The notes under the pieces are model-generated. The model had not been told where the DNA came from. It made no database searches and worked only from the letters and a program-made list of their open reading frames with translations. Source: JAPLDP01 sp964628285 (GTDB lineage Bacteria > Bacteroidota > Bacteroidia > Bacteroidales > JAGONC01). From it: a stretch of DNA of 35,341 nucleotides. A program made the translations under genes and the position numbers. Below, one piece after another: positions 24,904 through 33,409 of this stretch (its first letter is position 1; each line of letters begins with the position of its first letter). The stretch covers positions 1-35,341 of the forward strand of contig CAZVNP010000033.1 in the NCBI GenBank assembly GCA_964628285.1. The letters run 5' to 3'.

Positions 24904-26202
24904 ATGAAAAGGTGCTTGCCGGCGGTCTTTTTATTTCTTCTGGTGACAACATTTTCCTTCGGTGAAACTGATACGCTGGAGATATGCGCAGGTCAGTCGG
25001 TGCAACTGAATGTCACAACATCAGGTCTGTTCTATAAATGGGATCCATTGTCGGGATTGAGCCGGGACAGCATTCCAAATCCCACAGCTTCGCCGTCACA
25101 AACCACAACCTATATTGCCACCATCTGGCTTCCCGACACATCGGGTCAGCTCATCATCAATCCTGATTTTGAAGCGGGCAATACCGGGTTCAGCAGCAAT
25201 TACATATACGAAGGTAGTGATCTTCAGATGGAAGGGACCTATACTGTTTCGGATAATCCTGATCCCTTTCACTCCGACGGAGCCTGGTCGGCGTGTACCG
25301 ACCACACGTCCGGCAGCGGAAACATGATGATTGTAAATGGTGATAGCTCCGACTACGTCAAAGTCTGGGGTGAGACGGTAAACAATATCCAGTCAGGTAC
25401 AATTTATGTTTTTTCAGCCTGGCTGGAGAACATCTGGTATAGTCCTTCAGCTTCACCTGGCAAATGGACCCAACTGCAATTTTCTATAAATAATACGCCT
25501 TTTGGGGAATTATTGGTGGCCAATACAATTGATACATGTCAATGGCTCCAGTTCTATGAGTTATGGAACTCAAACAGCAATACCTCGGCCGCAATCAGCA
25601 TCGTCAACCGTCACTTGGTACCTCAGGGTAATGATTTCGCCCTCGATGATATCATGTTTGCACCATTAAAGACGGTCAAAGATACATTCGTTGTGATCGT
25701 CCATCCTTACCCTGTGGTCGATCTGGGTCCCGATACGGTTGTTGCTTACGGTTCTGAGGTCACCCTTGATGCAGGCAATCCGGGAGCTACCTTCTTATGG
25801 TCGACGGGCGAGACGTCGCAGTCGATCACCCTGACAAATATAACGGAGCCGGTGACCGTCAGCGTCACCGTCACCGTGAACTCTTTTGGTTGTGAGGCAG
25901 GTGATACAAAGGATATTGGCGTGGGCTGCGGGGAGATCATCATACCCAACGTCTTTGCTCCCGACGGCCCGGCGCCGGATAACAGGTTGCAGGTGTACGG
26001 CACCGGATTCGGCAACGTCGACTTCATGATCTTCAACCGCTTCGGTGAGATGGTATTCCGCACCCATGACCCGGCGGAAGGATGGGACGGCACTTACAAA
26101 GGCGTGGACCAGCCCATGGATGTGTATGTTTATTATTTTAAAGCCGCTTGCCTTTCGGGAGGACCCGTCGAAAAGAAAGGCAACATCACCCTGTTACGAT
26201 GA
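24904..26202 (+). CDS. type IX secretion cargo with CHU_C (type B) C-terminal sorting domain
   Basis: The ATG at 24904 (432 residues) gives a proper signal peptide (CLPAVFLFLLVTTFSFG); the longer upstream frame overlaps the previous gene and is not used. Residues about 20-85 form an Ig-like segment (CAGQSVQLNVTTSGLFYKWD, then TTTYIATIW). Residues about 90-265 look like a carbohydrate-binding or jelly-roll module (LIINPDFEAG to FALDDIMF). Residues about 270-345 are a PKD-like repeat (VVDLGPDTVVAYGSEVTLDA). The last 85 residues are the gliding-motility-associated domain: IIPNVFAPDG, FMIFNRFGEMVF, GWDGTYKG and VYVYYFKA. It is exported by the type IX system and kept at the cell surface. A PorP/SprF gene follows 6 bp later. 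Confidence 0.9.
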   Translation: MKRCLPAVFLFLLVTTFSFGETDTLEICAGQSVQLNVTTSGLFYKWDPLSGLSRDSIPNPTASPSQTTTYIATIWLPDTSGQLIINPDFEAGNTGFSSNYIYEGSDLQMEGTYTVSDNPDPFHSDGAWSACTDHTSGSGNMMIVNGDSSDYVKVWGETVNNIQSGTIYVFSAWLENIWYSPSASPGKWTQLQFSINNTPFGELLVANTIDTCQWLQFYELWNSNSNTSAAISIVNRHLVPQGNDFALDDIMFAPLKTVKDTFVVIVHPYPVVDLGPDTVVAYGSEVTLDAGNPGATFLWSTGETSQSITLTNITEPVTVSVTVTVNSFGCEAGDTKDIGVGCGEIIIPNVFAPDGPAPDNRLQVYGTGFGNVDFMIFNRFGEMVFRTHDPAEGWDGTYKGVDQPMDVYVYYFKAACLSGGPVEKKGNITLLR

Positions 26203-26208
26203 CAGCCT

Positions 26209-27231
26209 ATGAGAAAGCTTTTATATGCTCTTATCATATTGATTAGTGTCGGTGCTGTCCGTGCCCAGGATATTCATTTCTCCCAGTTTTGGGCCAATCC
26301 TCTGTTGCTGAACCCGGCCTTCTCGGGCAACTCGGGTTGCAGCCTCTTTGCGGGCCTGGATTACCGGTCACAGGACGGCAGCATAGGGGTGCCTTACGTC
26401 ACCGAGTCAGCCGTCATCGACGGCCGGCTGCGTCCCGGCTTCACCGGCTACGGCTGGTTTGGACTGGGTGCCACCTTCTATGCCGACAAGGCCGGCGACG
26501 GCGCCCTCAAAACAACCCACGCCATGGGCTATTTCGCTTACACCATGGGCTTCAACAAGCGGGAGACCGTCTTTGCGACCATCGGCGTCGGCGTGGGACG
26601 GGTGTGGAAGTCACTCAACCCCGATGCTCTGACAAGCCCCAGCCAGGCCGCCAACCTCATCAACAACCTGCCGCCGGGACCCTTCACCATCGATATCACC
26701 AACAGCTCACCATCATATACCGACTTTAACGCCGGCGTGCTGGTTAATTTCCTCGTCAATCGCGGCCCGCGGTTCATCGTCGGCGCCAGCCTCCAGCACA
26801 TCAACACGCCGGCGGTGTCGTTCTTTTCCGGTAATAACAACCGTCTCGACTGGAAGATGGTCTTCCACGCCCAGGCCGAGTATACCCTTGAGGATAAGTT
26901 CGTCCTCCGGCCCGGCATCATGGCCGCGGCGATGGCATCAACGAAAGAGATCATCGCCGGCAGCAACCTTCTCTACGGCTTGTACGACGTTCAGCTCATC
27001 GGCGGGCTGTGGGTGCGCGTGGCAGGTGACATCATCCCCATGGCTGGCCTGGAATACAAGGGCCTGACCTTTATCGCCAGTTACGACGCCAACATCTCCC
27101 CCCTCCATAAAGCCACACACTTGGCCGGAGGGTACGAATTTTCACTCATTAAGACGTTCAACTGCGGCACGGAGAAACGGCGGCGTTTTGAGCCGTGCCG
27201 TAACCTGGAGTTTTCTAAATTAAATCCTTGA
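26209..27231 (+). CDS. PorP/SprF family type IX secretion protein
   Basis: A 340-residue protein with a signal peptide ending VRAQD. The mature start IHFSQFWANPLLLNPAFSGN is the PorP/SprF signature. FAGLDYRSQDGSI, a central GVLVNF..GASLQHINTPAVS stretch and GLEYKGLTFIASYD follow, as in outer-membrane barrels of this family. SprF-type proteins are encoded directly after a CHU_C-domain protein and are needed for its surface attachment or secretion, exactly the arrangement here. The protein ends in a basic, cysteine-containing tail (CGTEKRRRFEPCRNLEF), common among SprF-like proteins. Confidence 0.93.
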   Translation: MRKLLYALIILISVGAVRAQDIHFSQFWANPLLLNPAFSGNSGCSLFAGLDYRSQDGSIGVPYVTESAVIDGRLRPGFTGYGWFGLGATFYADKAGDGALKTTHAMGYFAYTMGFNKRETVFATIGVGVGRVWKSLNPDALTSPSQAANLINNLPPGPFTIDITNSSPSYTDFNAGVLVNFLVNRGPRFIVGASLQHINTPAVSFFSGNNNRLDWKMVFHAQAEYTLEDKFVLRPGIMAAAMASTKEIIAGSNLLYGLYDVQLIGGLWVRVAGDIIPMAGLEYKGLTFIASYDANISPLHKATHLAGGYEFSLIKTFNCGTEKRRRFEPCRNLEFSKLNP

Positions 27232-27233
27232 AA

Positions 27234-27289
27234 GCACCTCATCCCCAAACCCCTTCTCCTTGAGGAGAAGGGGTTTGGGGATGAGGTGC
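27234..27289. repeat. 27-bp perfect inverted repeat
   Basis: Arm 27234-27260 (GCACCTCATCCCCAAACCCC followed by TTCTCCT) is exactly reverse-complementary to 27263-27289, with only 2 bp between. The element starts 2 bp after the PorP gene's stop. No T-run follows, so it is not a standard terminator, though it could end transcription or stabilise the mRNA end. The sequence type, CCTCATCCCCAAACCCCTTC, looks like a dispersed palindromic element, but there is only one copy here. Confidence 0.85.
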
Positions 27290-27332
27290 ATGGAGAGTGG
27301 GTTAGGGGGTGAGGTTGTAAATTTTTTCTATG

Positions 27333-27340
27333 TACATTTG
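27333..27340 (+). promoter_or_regulatory. -7 box of the following exported protein
   Basis: TACATTTG matches TAnnTTTG and lies 54 bp before the ATG at 27395. A TTG at 27315-27317 is 15 bp upstream, shorter than the usual -33 spacing. Confidence 0.45.
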
Positions 27341-27394
27341 CATTGCAAAACTTATCCTTAAAAATCTGAATTCTAAATAATTGAACACTAACCA

Positions 27395-27931
27395 ATGAAT
27401 AAATTATATACACTTCTATCCCTTATAATACTGTCTCTTCCCGCAATTGGCCAGAACCTTATCGCCGAGAAAGCAGCCAACCTGCAGGTCTATGTCGTCA
27501 AGACCGACGGCACGGAGCTGCGTGCCGAGACCCGCGACCTTGACATCACTTACGAACCCGGTTTCTTTGTCACCGGCGTCTTCGATCCTTCCACCTTCAC
27601 CTCCGACGATGACCTGGTGAACGAGATAATCGACCAGATCACCCCTCAGGACATCACCTTCACCACCACTATCCCGGCGGAAAAGTTTACGTTCACTTCA
27701 AATATTGATGCTGAGCTGACATCGCAGGCGCAGTTGATCCTGAACAACGATACGACGGTTTTTTCCATTCATTTCATCATCAGTAACATGAACACGACCG
27801 ACGAGAACAATTTCATGGTCACGGGCGACGGGCACTTGCCGGTAAGGGCGGTCGGACTGACGGAAGAGGAAGGCTTTACGGAAGATATCGTCTTCGAGTT
27901 TGAGCAGCAGATTACGGAAACGTCCCCTTAA
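27395..27931 (+). CDS. exported protein of unknown function
   Basis: A 178-residue protein with a clear signal peptide (about residues 1-19, ending PAIGQ). The mature part is beta-rich with alternating hydrophobic positions (LQVYVVKTDGTELRAETRDL, FFVTGVFDPSTFTSDDD, ITFTTTIPAEKFTFTSNID). It is acidic and ends FEFEQQITETSP. The F..TG.FD.STF pattern recalls YceI-type lipocalin-like proteins, but the match is weak and I do not assign the family. It has its own promoter box after the 27-bp inverted repeat and is convergent with the hydrogenase operon. Confidence 0.6.
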   Translation: MNKLYTLLSLIILSLPAIGQNLIAEKAANLQVYVVKTDGTELRAETRDLDITYEPGFFVTGVFDPSTFTSDDDLVNEIIDQITPQDITFTTTIPAEKFTFTSNIDAELTSQAQLILNNDTTVFSIHFIISNMNTTDENNFMVTGDGHLPVRAVGLTEEEGFTEDIVFEFEQQITETSP

Positions 27932-27990
27932 GATGATGCTTTATCGAAATTGACTGTTTTTTATTTAACCACGGAGGACGCAGCGATCAG

Positions 27991-28470
27991 TCATTCAATC
28001 TTATTAAGGAATTCTTTTACCCTAGATAAGATATCGGAGTAACGACGTTGCAGCGGTTTGGACAAATCATGCCCCAGGACATGGTTCTCGGCAATCTCGA
28101 TGGCCAGTATCTCTATCCTGGCCGGCATGGTCATCTCCAGCCGGCCGGCGAAGGTCAATGCCTGGCTGAACGAAAGGTCATGGTTGCTCGACAGGTTGAA
28201 GGTCTCCCTGAAATCGTCACCGGTATAATGATACATGTCGCCGGGCTTGCCGCCGGGTGTCTTGATGGTATCGATGATGACAGTCGTGTCGTAGCCTTCG
28301 AGCAGGGTGAGCAGCTCGATGCCGCCGACGGCACTGGTAAGAAACATGAAACGGGAATCGGTAACAGCGGATTTAAGATCTCTGACAAGGTAGAGGGGTA
28401 TGCCGTCATCCATCAATGCGTCGCTGCCCATCCCCAGCACCAGGATCCTGTCAGAGCGTGTCGACGTCAT
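27991..28470 (-). CDS. NiFe-hydrogenase maturation protease (HyaD/HycI family)
   Basis: A 159-residue protein of the usual length for HyaD/HycI endopeptidases. It begins with ILVLGMGSDALMDDGIP, the family's GxGNxLxxDDG motif, in which the acidic residue (Asp21/22) is a nickel ligand. IIDTIK (Asp67) and the SSNHDLSFSQAL segment (His97) supply the other two ligands seen in HybD. The enzyme removes the C-terminal tail of the large subunit once nickel is inserted. It is the last gene of the operon and overlaps mvhA by 4 bp (ATGA), fitting with MvhA as its substrate. HypA-F accessory genes are not in the window. Confidence 0.9.
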   Translation of the reverse strand: MTSTRSDRILVLGMGSDALMDDGIPLYLVRDLKSAVTDSRFMFLTSAVGGIELLTLLEGYDTTVIIDTIKTPGGKPGDMYHYTGDDFRETFNLSSNHDLSFSQALTFAGRLEMTMPARIEILAIEIAENHVLGHDLSKPLQRRYSDILSRVKEFLNKIE

Positions 28471-29951
28471 GAATTATTTGTTTTTGATGTATGCCGTGAC
28501 ACGGTCCTGATGATCTCACCGCGGCTGTCCCTGAAGTTCACCACCAGCGGCATATCGCCCGGCAGGTGGTGTGTGGCGCAGGAGAAACAGGGGTCATAGG
28601 CCCTGAAAGCCATCTCCACCATGTTGAGGATGCCGTCGTCGACGGTCACCCCTTTCCTGATGAGACCCTGGGCCGCTTTCTTCACCGACATGCAGATGGC
28701 GGCGTTGTTGTTGGTGGTCCCAACAATGAGATTGGCCTTCACGACAAGGCCTCTTTCATCCGTCTTGTAATGATGCGTCAGTGTCCCCCTGTTTGCTTCA
28801 ATAATGCCGATGCCTTCGGAAGGCACCCTGTCGATTTTAGCTCTCAGGTCGGTGCTGGTGATCTCGGGATCCTGTGCCAGCTCCAGGAAATGTTCTGCAG
28901 CATAGATGATCTCTATGAGGCGGGCCCAGTGCATGGCCAGCGTGGCATGGACAGGCTTGCCGCCGAGGGTGGCGTACATGCGCTCATATTCCTCTTGCGC
29001 CACCGGTGTGGCCATGCCGTCGGCGGCATTCAGACGTGACAGCGGCGTGGCATGGTACACACCCGAACCCTGACCGTCGACGAAGCCCTTCCAGCCTATC
29101 TTCTTGAGATAGGGAAACTTAAGATAACTCCACGGCTCCACACGCTCGGCTACGAACTCGGTGTATTCGACGGGAGTGTACTTGAACAGCTCCTTACCTT
29201 CCGTATCCACCACTCTCACCTTGCCGTCATAAAAGTTCACCTTGTTGTTATCATCCACCAGCCCCATCGAGTGTAACTTCAACGAATAGGGCCCGTTGAG
29301 GATAATGTCAAGATACTCTTTGTTACCCAGTACCAGATCATTGAATAGCTTGATGGAGAACTTCGAGAACTCGACAAAGCCTTTGGCTGTCTCCACCACC
29401 TCCTGACGTTCTTCTTCTTTCAGGCCTTTCCTGACGCCACCGGGTATGTTCAGCACGATGTGTGTCTGGTGGCCGCCGAGCTGGGCCTGTATCTCCTGTG
29501 CCCTGCGGCGTTGTTTGATGACTTCTGTGCCTATCTCCTTACCCACTTTGGCGATGAGGCCCAGAATATTGCGTTCGGCTTTGGGGGCTGTGGGACCCAC
29601 GACAAAGTCGGGGGCGGCAAGGGCATAAAAGTGGGCGATGTGGCTGTGGAGGAAGTGAGCCATGTAAAACAGCTCACGTATCTTACGTGCCGCAGGGGGC
29701 GGGGTGACGCCGAAGACCATGTCGGCGGCCTTGCCGGCAGCCATGTGATGACAGCCGGGGCACACACCGCATATCTTGGTCACGATCTGCGACACCTCTT
29801 CTATGGGCCTGCCCTCGCAGAACTTCTCGAAGCCGCGCAGCTCCGGCACCTGGAAATAGACATTCTCAACATCACCATCATCGGTGAGGAATATTTCTAT
29901 CTTTCCATGACCTTCGAGCCTGGTGACGGGGTCTATGCTGATCTGTTTCAT
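28467..29951 (-). CDS. mvhA: NiFe-hydrogenase large subunit, MvhA-like (group 3)
   Basis: A 494-residue protein opening with ISIDPVTRLEGHGKIEIFL, the standard large-subunit start. The N-terminal nickel motif is TKICGVCPGCHH (Cys61, Cys64); the usual Arg of RxCGxC is Lys here. The C-terminal motif is DPCFSCATH (Cys455, Cys458, His461), followed by a 33-residue tail that the neighbouring protease would remove. So the active-site cysteines for the Ni-Fe centre are complete. Its genetic partners mvhG, mvhD and hdrA place it with the cytoplasmic, HdrA-linked hydrogenases (group 3c). It oxidises H2 and passes electrons through MvhG and MvhD to HdrA. It overlaps mvhG by 4 bp and has a strong ribosome-binding site at 29960-29966. 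Confidence 0.93.
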   Translation of the reverse strand: MKQISIDPVTRLEGHGKIEIFLTDDGDVENVYFQVPELRGFEKFCEGRPIEEVSQIVTKICGVCPGCHHMAAGKAADMVFGVTPPPAARKIRELFYMAHFLHSHIAHFYALAAPDFVVGPTAPKAERNILGLIAKVGKEIGTEVIKQRRRAQEIQAQLGGHQTHIVLNIPGGVRKGLKEEERQEVVETAKGFVEFSKFSIKLFNDLVLGNKEYLDIILNGPYSLKLHSMGLVDDNNKVNFYDGKVRVVDTEGKELFKYTPVEYTEFVAERVEPWSYLKFPYLKKIGWKGFVDGQGSGVYHATPLSRLNAADGMATPVAQEEYERMYATLGGKPVHATLAMHWARLIEIIYAAEHFLELAQDPEITSTDLRAKIDRVPSEGIGIIEANRGTLTHHYKTDERGLVVKANLIVGTTNNNAAICMSVKKAAQGLIRKGVTVDDGILNMVEMAFRAYDPCFSCATHHLPGDMPLVVNFRDSRGEIIRTVSRHTSKTNNS

Positions 29952-30922
29952 GGTTGTCTCCTCCTTAGTTTAGAGCTTGGTAAGCTGTATCTGTAAAAGG
30001 TGCCGGCAGGGTCCGCCACCGAATTGACGGCTTCTTCTATCTCCTCTTCCTCCTTACCTTCCAGCATTGAAGCGATGACCGATATCATCCTGGCGCCGGC
30101 ATCGGAAATGTTGTCGACGGGTCCGTAGCAGCCGCGGCAGGGGGCGTTGCCTTCCACGCACCTCACACCGCAGCCCGCCCTGGTGATGGGTCCAAGGCAC
30201 AGGATACCCTGCTCGTTGAGGCAGGTCTCACCGTCGTCGACCACTTCCCAGGGACGGTAGAAACGGGTGATGCCTTTTTTATCTGATTTCGTCCGCTTGC
30301 ACTCATCACACTGTGTATGTGATGATGCGCCGATGACGCTGCCTTTCGGCGGCAGCTCGGTGCCGTTGACCACGGCCATGAACACCTCCAGCAGCCTCTC
30401 GCTCTGCGGCGGACAGCCCGGCAGGTAATAATCCACGTCCACGGCCTGGTCCAGGGTCATGACATCGTTGTAAAAAGCCGGGAGACGGAGTGTCCCTTCT
30501 TTCACAGCAAACTCGGGCAGGGGCCTTGTTTTGTCAGGATTCTCCGTCGACTCGCTATCTTCGTAGACCCTGTGGAAGAGGCTTTCCCTGTCACTGAAGT
30601 TCGCCAGCCCCGGTATGCCGCCCAGATGGGCACAGGCACCATAGGCTATCAGTATTTTCGATTTCCGGCGCAGCAGGTGAGCTATGTGTTCGTTTTCGCT
30701 GTTGCGGACAGCGCCGTTGTACAAGGTGATGTCGATGAATTGGTCAGGCATCTCTTCCACATCATGGTATTTGGTGTCAAGGGCGATGGGCCAGAAGACC
30801 AGGTCGGCATGCGCCACCACATCATAGAGTTTCTCGTGGACGTCGAGGACCGACACGCAGCAGCCGCCGCAGGCGGCACCCCAGTAAACGGCGAGGTTCA
30901 ATTTCGGTTTTTCTTTTGCCAT
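29948..30922 (-). CDS. mvhG: NiFe-hydrogenase small subunit, MvhG-like
   Basis: A 324-residue protein. The N-terminus LNLAVYWGAACGGCCVSVLD carries the proximal [4Fe-4S] ligands (Cys18, Cys21), and YGACAHLGGIPG with YYLPGCPPQSERL supplies the others. A second cysteine-rich region (CDECKRTKSDKKG, then CLNEQGILCLGPITRAGCG and CVEGNAPCRGCYGP) binds further clusters. There is no twin-arginine signal, so the enzyme is cytoplasmic as expected for Mvh. It carries electrons from MvhA to MvhD. It starts 14 bp after mvhD's stop and has a strong Shine-Dalgarno sequence. Confidence 0.93.
   Translation of the reverse strand: MAKEKPKLNLAVYWGAACGGCCVSVLDVHEKLYDVVAHADLVFWPIALDTKYHDVEEMPDQFIDITLYNGAVRNSENEHIAHLLRRKSKILIAYGACAHLGGIPGLANFSDRESLFHRVYEDSESTENPDKTRPLPEFAVKEGTLRLPAFYNDVMTLDQAVDVDYYLPGCPPQSERLLEVFMAVVNGTELPPKGSVIGASSHTQCDECKRTKSDKKGITRFYRPWEVVDDGETCLNEQGILCLGPITRAGCGVRCVEGNAPCRGCYGPVDNISDAGARMISVIASMLEGKEEEEIEEAVNSVADPAGTFYRYSLPSSKLRRRQP
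29960..29966 (-). promoter_or_regulatory. strong ribosome-binding site of mvhA
   Basis: Minus-strand AAGGAGG lies 8 nt before the mvhA ATG, inside the 3' end of mvhG. Such a site is unusual in this window. Confidence 0.8.
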
Positions 30923-30930
30923 GGTCTGTT

Positions 30931-30937
30931 CCTCCTT
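30931..30937 (-). promoter_or_regulatory. strong ribosome-binding site of mvhG
   Basis: Minus-strand AAGGAGG lies 8 nt before the mvhG ATG and abuts the mvhD stop codon. Confidence 0.8.
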
Positions 30938-31389
30938 TATTTTACGATGGTTTCAGCGACCTCCCTGATGTGTGAGGGACCGAGTTTCACGAGGGTTTCG
31001 GTCATCTCGTTGACGACTTCCTGCAGGCGTTTCCCTTCGCTGGCGCTGATCCATTCCAGGCGCATGCGTTCTTTTTCGATGCCCATTTGTTCAATATACC
31101 GTTGCAAAAGACGGTAGCGTCGCAGGCATTTGTAGTTGCCTTCGGAATAGTGGCAGTCGCCGGGGTGACATCCGCCGATGAGGACACCGTCGGCGCCATT
31201 GACGAAGGCCTCAAGGATAAAAGAGGGCTCGATGCGTCCTGAGCACATCACACGTATGACGCGTGTGGTGGCGGCATAACGCAGCCGTGAGACACCGGCA
31301 AGATCGGAGGCGGTATAGGTGCACCAGTTGCAGAAGAAAGCCACGATCCGCGGGGTCCATTGTTCATTTAAAGTGTCAGATGATTGCAT
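30937..31389 (-). CDS. mvhD: hydrogenase iron-sulfur subunit MvhD
   Basis: A 150-residue protein of typical MvhD length. Five conserved cysteines are visible: FFCNWCTYTASD (Cys20, Cys23), VMCSGRIEP (Cys49) and GGCHPGDCHYSEGNYK (Cys74, Cys79), which hold a [2Fe-2S] cluster in this family. MvhD is the electron bridge between the hydrogenase and HdrA. A longer C-terminal helix (VNEMTETLVKLG) ends the protein. It lies 14 bp after hdrA. No Shine-Dalgarno sequence precedes its ATG, unlike the genes on either side. Confidence 0.95.
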   Translation of the reverse strand: MQSSDTLNEQWTPRIVAFFCNWCTYTASDLAGVSRLRYAATTRVIRVMCSGRIEPSFILEAFVNGADGVLIGGCHPGDCHYSEGNYKCLRRYRLLQRYIEQMGIEKERMRLEWISASEGKRLQEVVNEMTETLVKLGPSHIREVAETIVK

Positions 31390-31403
31390 ATGATAAAGTG
31401 ATT

Positions 31404-33389
31404 TTATTCTACCAGTACGCCTTTTATTTCGCTCAGGATCTCCTCATCGTCAAACAGGTTCTGGAAGATGGCTCCTGAGCCGCAGGCTGCCACGCAGGTG
31501 CCGCAGCCTTTGCAGAGAGCCTCGTTGATGCTCGCCTTGTGTTTCTCCTCGTCGTAAGAGATAGCTTTATAAGGGCACATGGTCACACAGACTCGGCATC
31601 CGCTGCATAGCTCCTCAACGATGAAGGCGGTGTTGGGTTCCAGCTCCACATAGCCCGTGTCGATGAGTGCCAGCGCCTGTGCCGCCGCCGCACCCGCCTG
31701 CGCCACACTGTCGGGGATATCCTTGGGACCCTGGCAGGCACCGGCGATGAAGATGCCGTCGGTGAAAGTGTCGACGGGCGCCAGCTTGGGATGACGCTCC
31801 AGGAAGAAGCCTTCGTTGGAACAGGAGATGTTGAACAGCCGCCTCAGCTCCTGGGCGTCGTCGCCGGGTTCCATACCCACCGACAGCACCACCATGTCGA
31901 CAGGTATGCGCCTGACGACGCCGATCATGGTATCCTCGACGCGTATGACCAGCTTGCCTTCCTCCACATGGGTGATGGCCCAGTCCGACACTTCGGCGAC
32001 ACGTCCCCGGATGAAATGAACGCCCTCGTTGAGCAGCTTGTCGTAGAACTCCTCGTAACCTTTGCCGGGCGTTCGCATGTCGATGTAAAAATTATAGATA
32101 TCGGCGCCGGTATGCTCCTTCAGCAGGTGGGCCAGCTTGAGCGAATACATGCAGCAGACGCGTGAGCACCATTTGTTCGTTTTTTCGTCGCGTGAGCCGA
32201 CGCAGTGAATGATACCGATGTTTTGGGGTTCCCTGCCGTCCTTGCAGAGTACATGCCCTTCGGTGGGACCCGAAGCATTGACTAAACGTTCTATCTCCAG
32301 CGAGGTGAAGACGTTGGGGTAACGGCCATAGCCGTAATATGGAGCCCTGGTGGCATCGAAGGTCTTGAAGCCCGTCGACAGGATGACTGTGCCCACCTGT
32401 ATCTCTTTTACCTCAGGCTGCTGGTTGAAGTCGAAGGCGTTGCGGTCGCACGCTTTGGCACAGCTCTGAGGGCACTTACCCGTTTTGAAGTAGATGCAGG
32501 TGTCCCTGTCGACGACCACCACCAGCGGTGTGGCTTGCGGGAAGGGGATGTAAACGGGCTTTCGCTTGCTCAGTCCCACGTCGAACTCGGAGGGGAACTT
32601 ACCCTCTTTGTAAATGCAGGCATCGATGCATGACAGACATCCCACACAGAGGTCTTCGATGATATAGCGCGGCTTGCGTGTCACCTGCACCGTGTAGTTA
32701 CCGACGTACCCGTCAACCTTGGTGACCTCGGAATAGCTCCACAGGGTGATGTTGGGGTGTTCCTTCACCGCCGACATTTTAGGGGTGAGGATGCAGGCGG
32801 CACAGTCGAGGGTGGGGAAGGTCTTGTCGAACTTGGCCATGTAACCGCCGATGGTGGGATCTTTCTCGACGAGGTACACTTTCTTGCCGGCGTTGGCCAG
32901 CGTCAGCGCGGCGGTGATGCCCGAGATGCCGCCGCCGACGATGAGGACATCGGGATTGACGGGTACTTTCTTCTTCTCGAGCGCTTTGTGGTATGCCACA
33001 CGGTGTATGGCGGCCCTCACCAGATCCTTCGCTTTGAGGGTGGCCATCTCCTTGTCTTCGTGCACCCATGAGTCGTTCTCACGGATGTTGACCATTTGCA
33101 TGAAAAACTGGTTCAGCCCCGCTTTGGCTGTCGCCGCCCTGAAGGTGGCCTCATGCAGCAATGGCGAGCAGGATGCCACTACGATGCGGTTCAGGTTAAG
33201 TTCTTTGATATCTTTCTGGATCAGCTCCTGACCCGGGTCGGAGCACATGTATTTATAATCGCGCGACACCACCACGAACGGCAGCTTCGCGGCATATTCA
33301 GTTACGGCCATCACGTCGATGACACCGGCGATGTTATGCCCGCAGTGGCAAATGTAAAAACCGGTTCTTATTTCATGATTCGTCGTCAT
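31404..33389 (-). CDS. hdrA: heterodisulfide reductase subunit A (HdrA), electron-bifurcating flavoprotein
   Basis: The start is set at ATG 33389 (661 residues) because AAGGAGG lies 7 nt upstream; an ATG at 33407 would place that site inside the gene. Landmarks in order: the N-terminal CHCGHNIAG (residue 14 onward), the FAD-binding VLIVGGGISG (about 148-157), GGYMAKFDKTFPTLDCAAC, the Fe-S segment CVGCLSCIDAC, CIYFKTGKCPQSC, the HdrA hallmark WCSRVCCMYSLK, and two C-terminal ferredoxin clusters (CSGCRVCVTMCP and CKGCGTCVAAC). HdrA holds the flavin that splits electrons from H2 between ferredoxin and the HdrB-side acceptor. It lies 20 bp after hdrB. Confidence 0.97.
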   Translation of the reverse strand: MTTNHEIRTGFYICHCGHNIAGVIDVMAVTEYAAKLPFVVVSRDYKYMCSDPGQELIQKDIKELNLNRIVVASCSPLLHEATFRAATAKAGLNQFFMQMVNIRENDSWVHEDKEMATLKAKDLVRAAIHRVAYHKALEKKKVPVNPDVLIVGGGISGITAALTLANAGKKVYLVEKDPTIGGYMAKFDKTFPTLDCAACILTPKMSAVKEHPNITLWSYSEVTKVDGYVGNYTVQVTRKPRYIIEDLCVGCLSCIDACIYKEGKFPSEFDVGLSKRKPVYIPFPQATPLVVVVDRDTCIYFKTGKCPQSCAKACDRNAFDFNQQPEVKEIQVGTVILSTGFKTFDATRAPYYGYGRYPNVFTSLEIERLVNASGPTEGHVLCKDGREPQNIGIIHCVGSRDEKTNKWCSRVCCMYSLKLAHLLKEHTGADIYNFYIDMRTPGKGYEEFYDKLLNEGVHFIRGRVAEVSDWAITHVEEGKLVIRVEDTMIGVVRRIPVDMVVLSVGMEPGDDAQELRRLFNISCSNEGFFLERHPKLAPVDTFTDGIFIAGACQGPKDIPDSVAQAGAAAAQALALIDTGYVELEPNTAFIVEELCSGCRVCVTMCPYKAISYDEEKHKASINEALCKGCGTCVAACGSGAIFQNLFDDEEILSEIKGVLVE

Positions 33390-33396
33390 CGTTGTT

Positions 33397-33403
33397 CCTC
33401 CTT
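33397..33403 (-). promoter_or_regulatory. strong ribosome-binding site of hdrA
   Basis: Minus-strand AAGGAGG, 7 nt before the hdrA ATG at 33389. It decides the start in favour of 33389 over 33407. Confidence 0.85.
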
Positions 33404-33409
33404 GCATGA

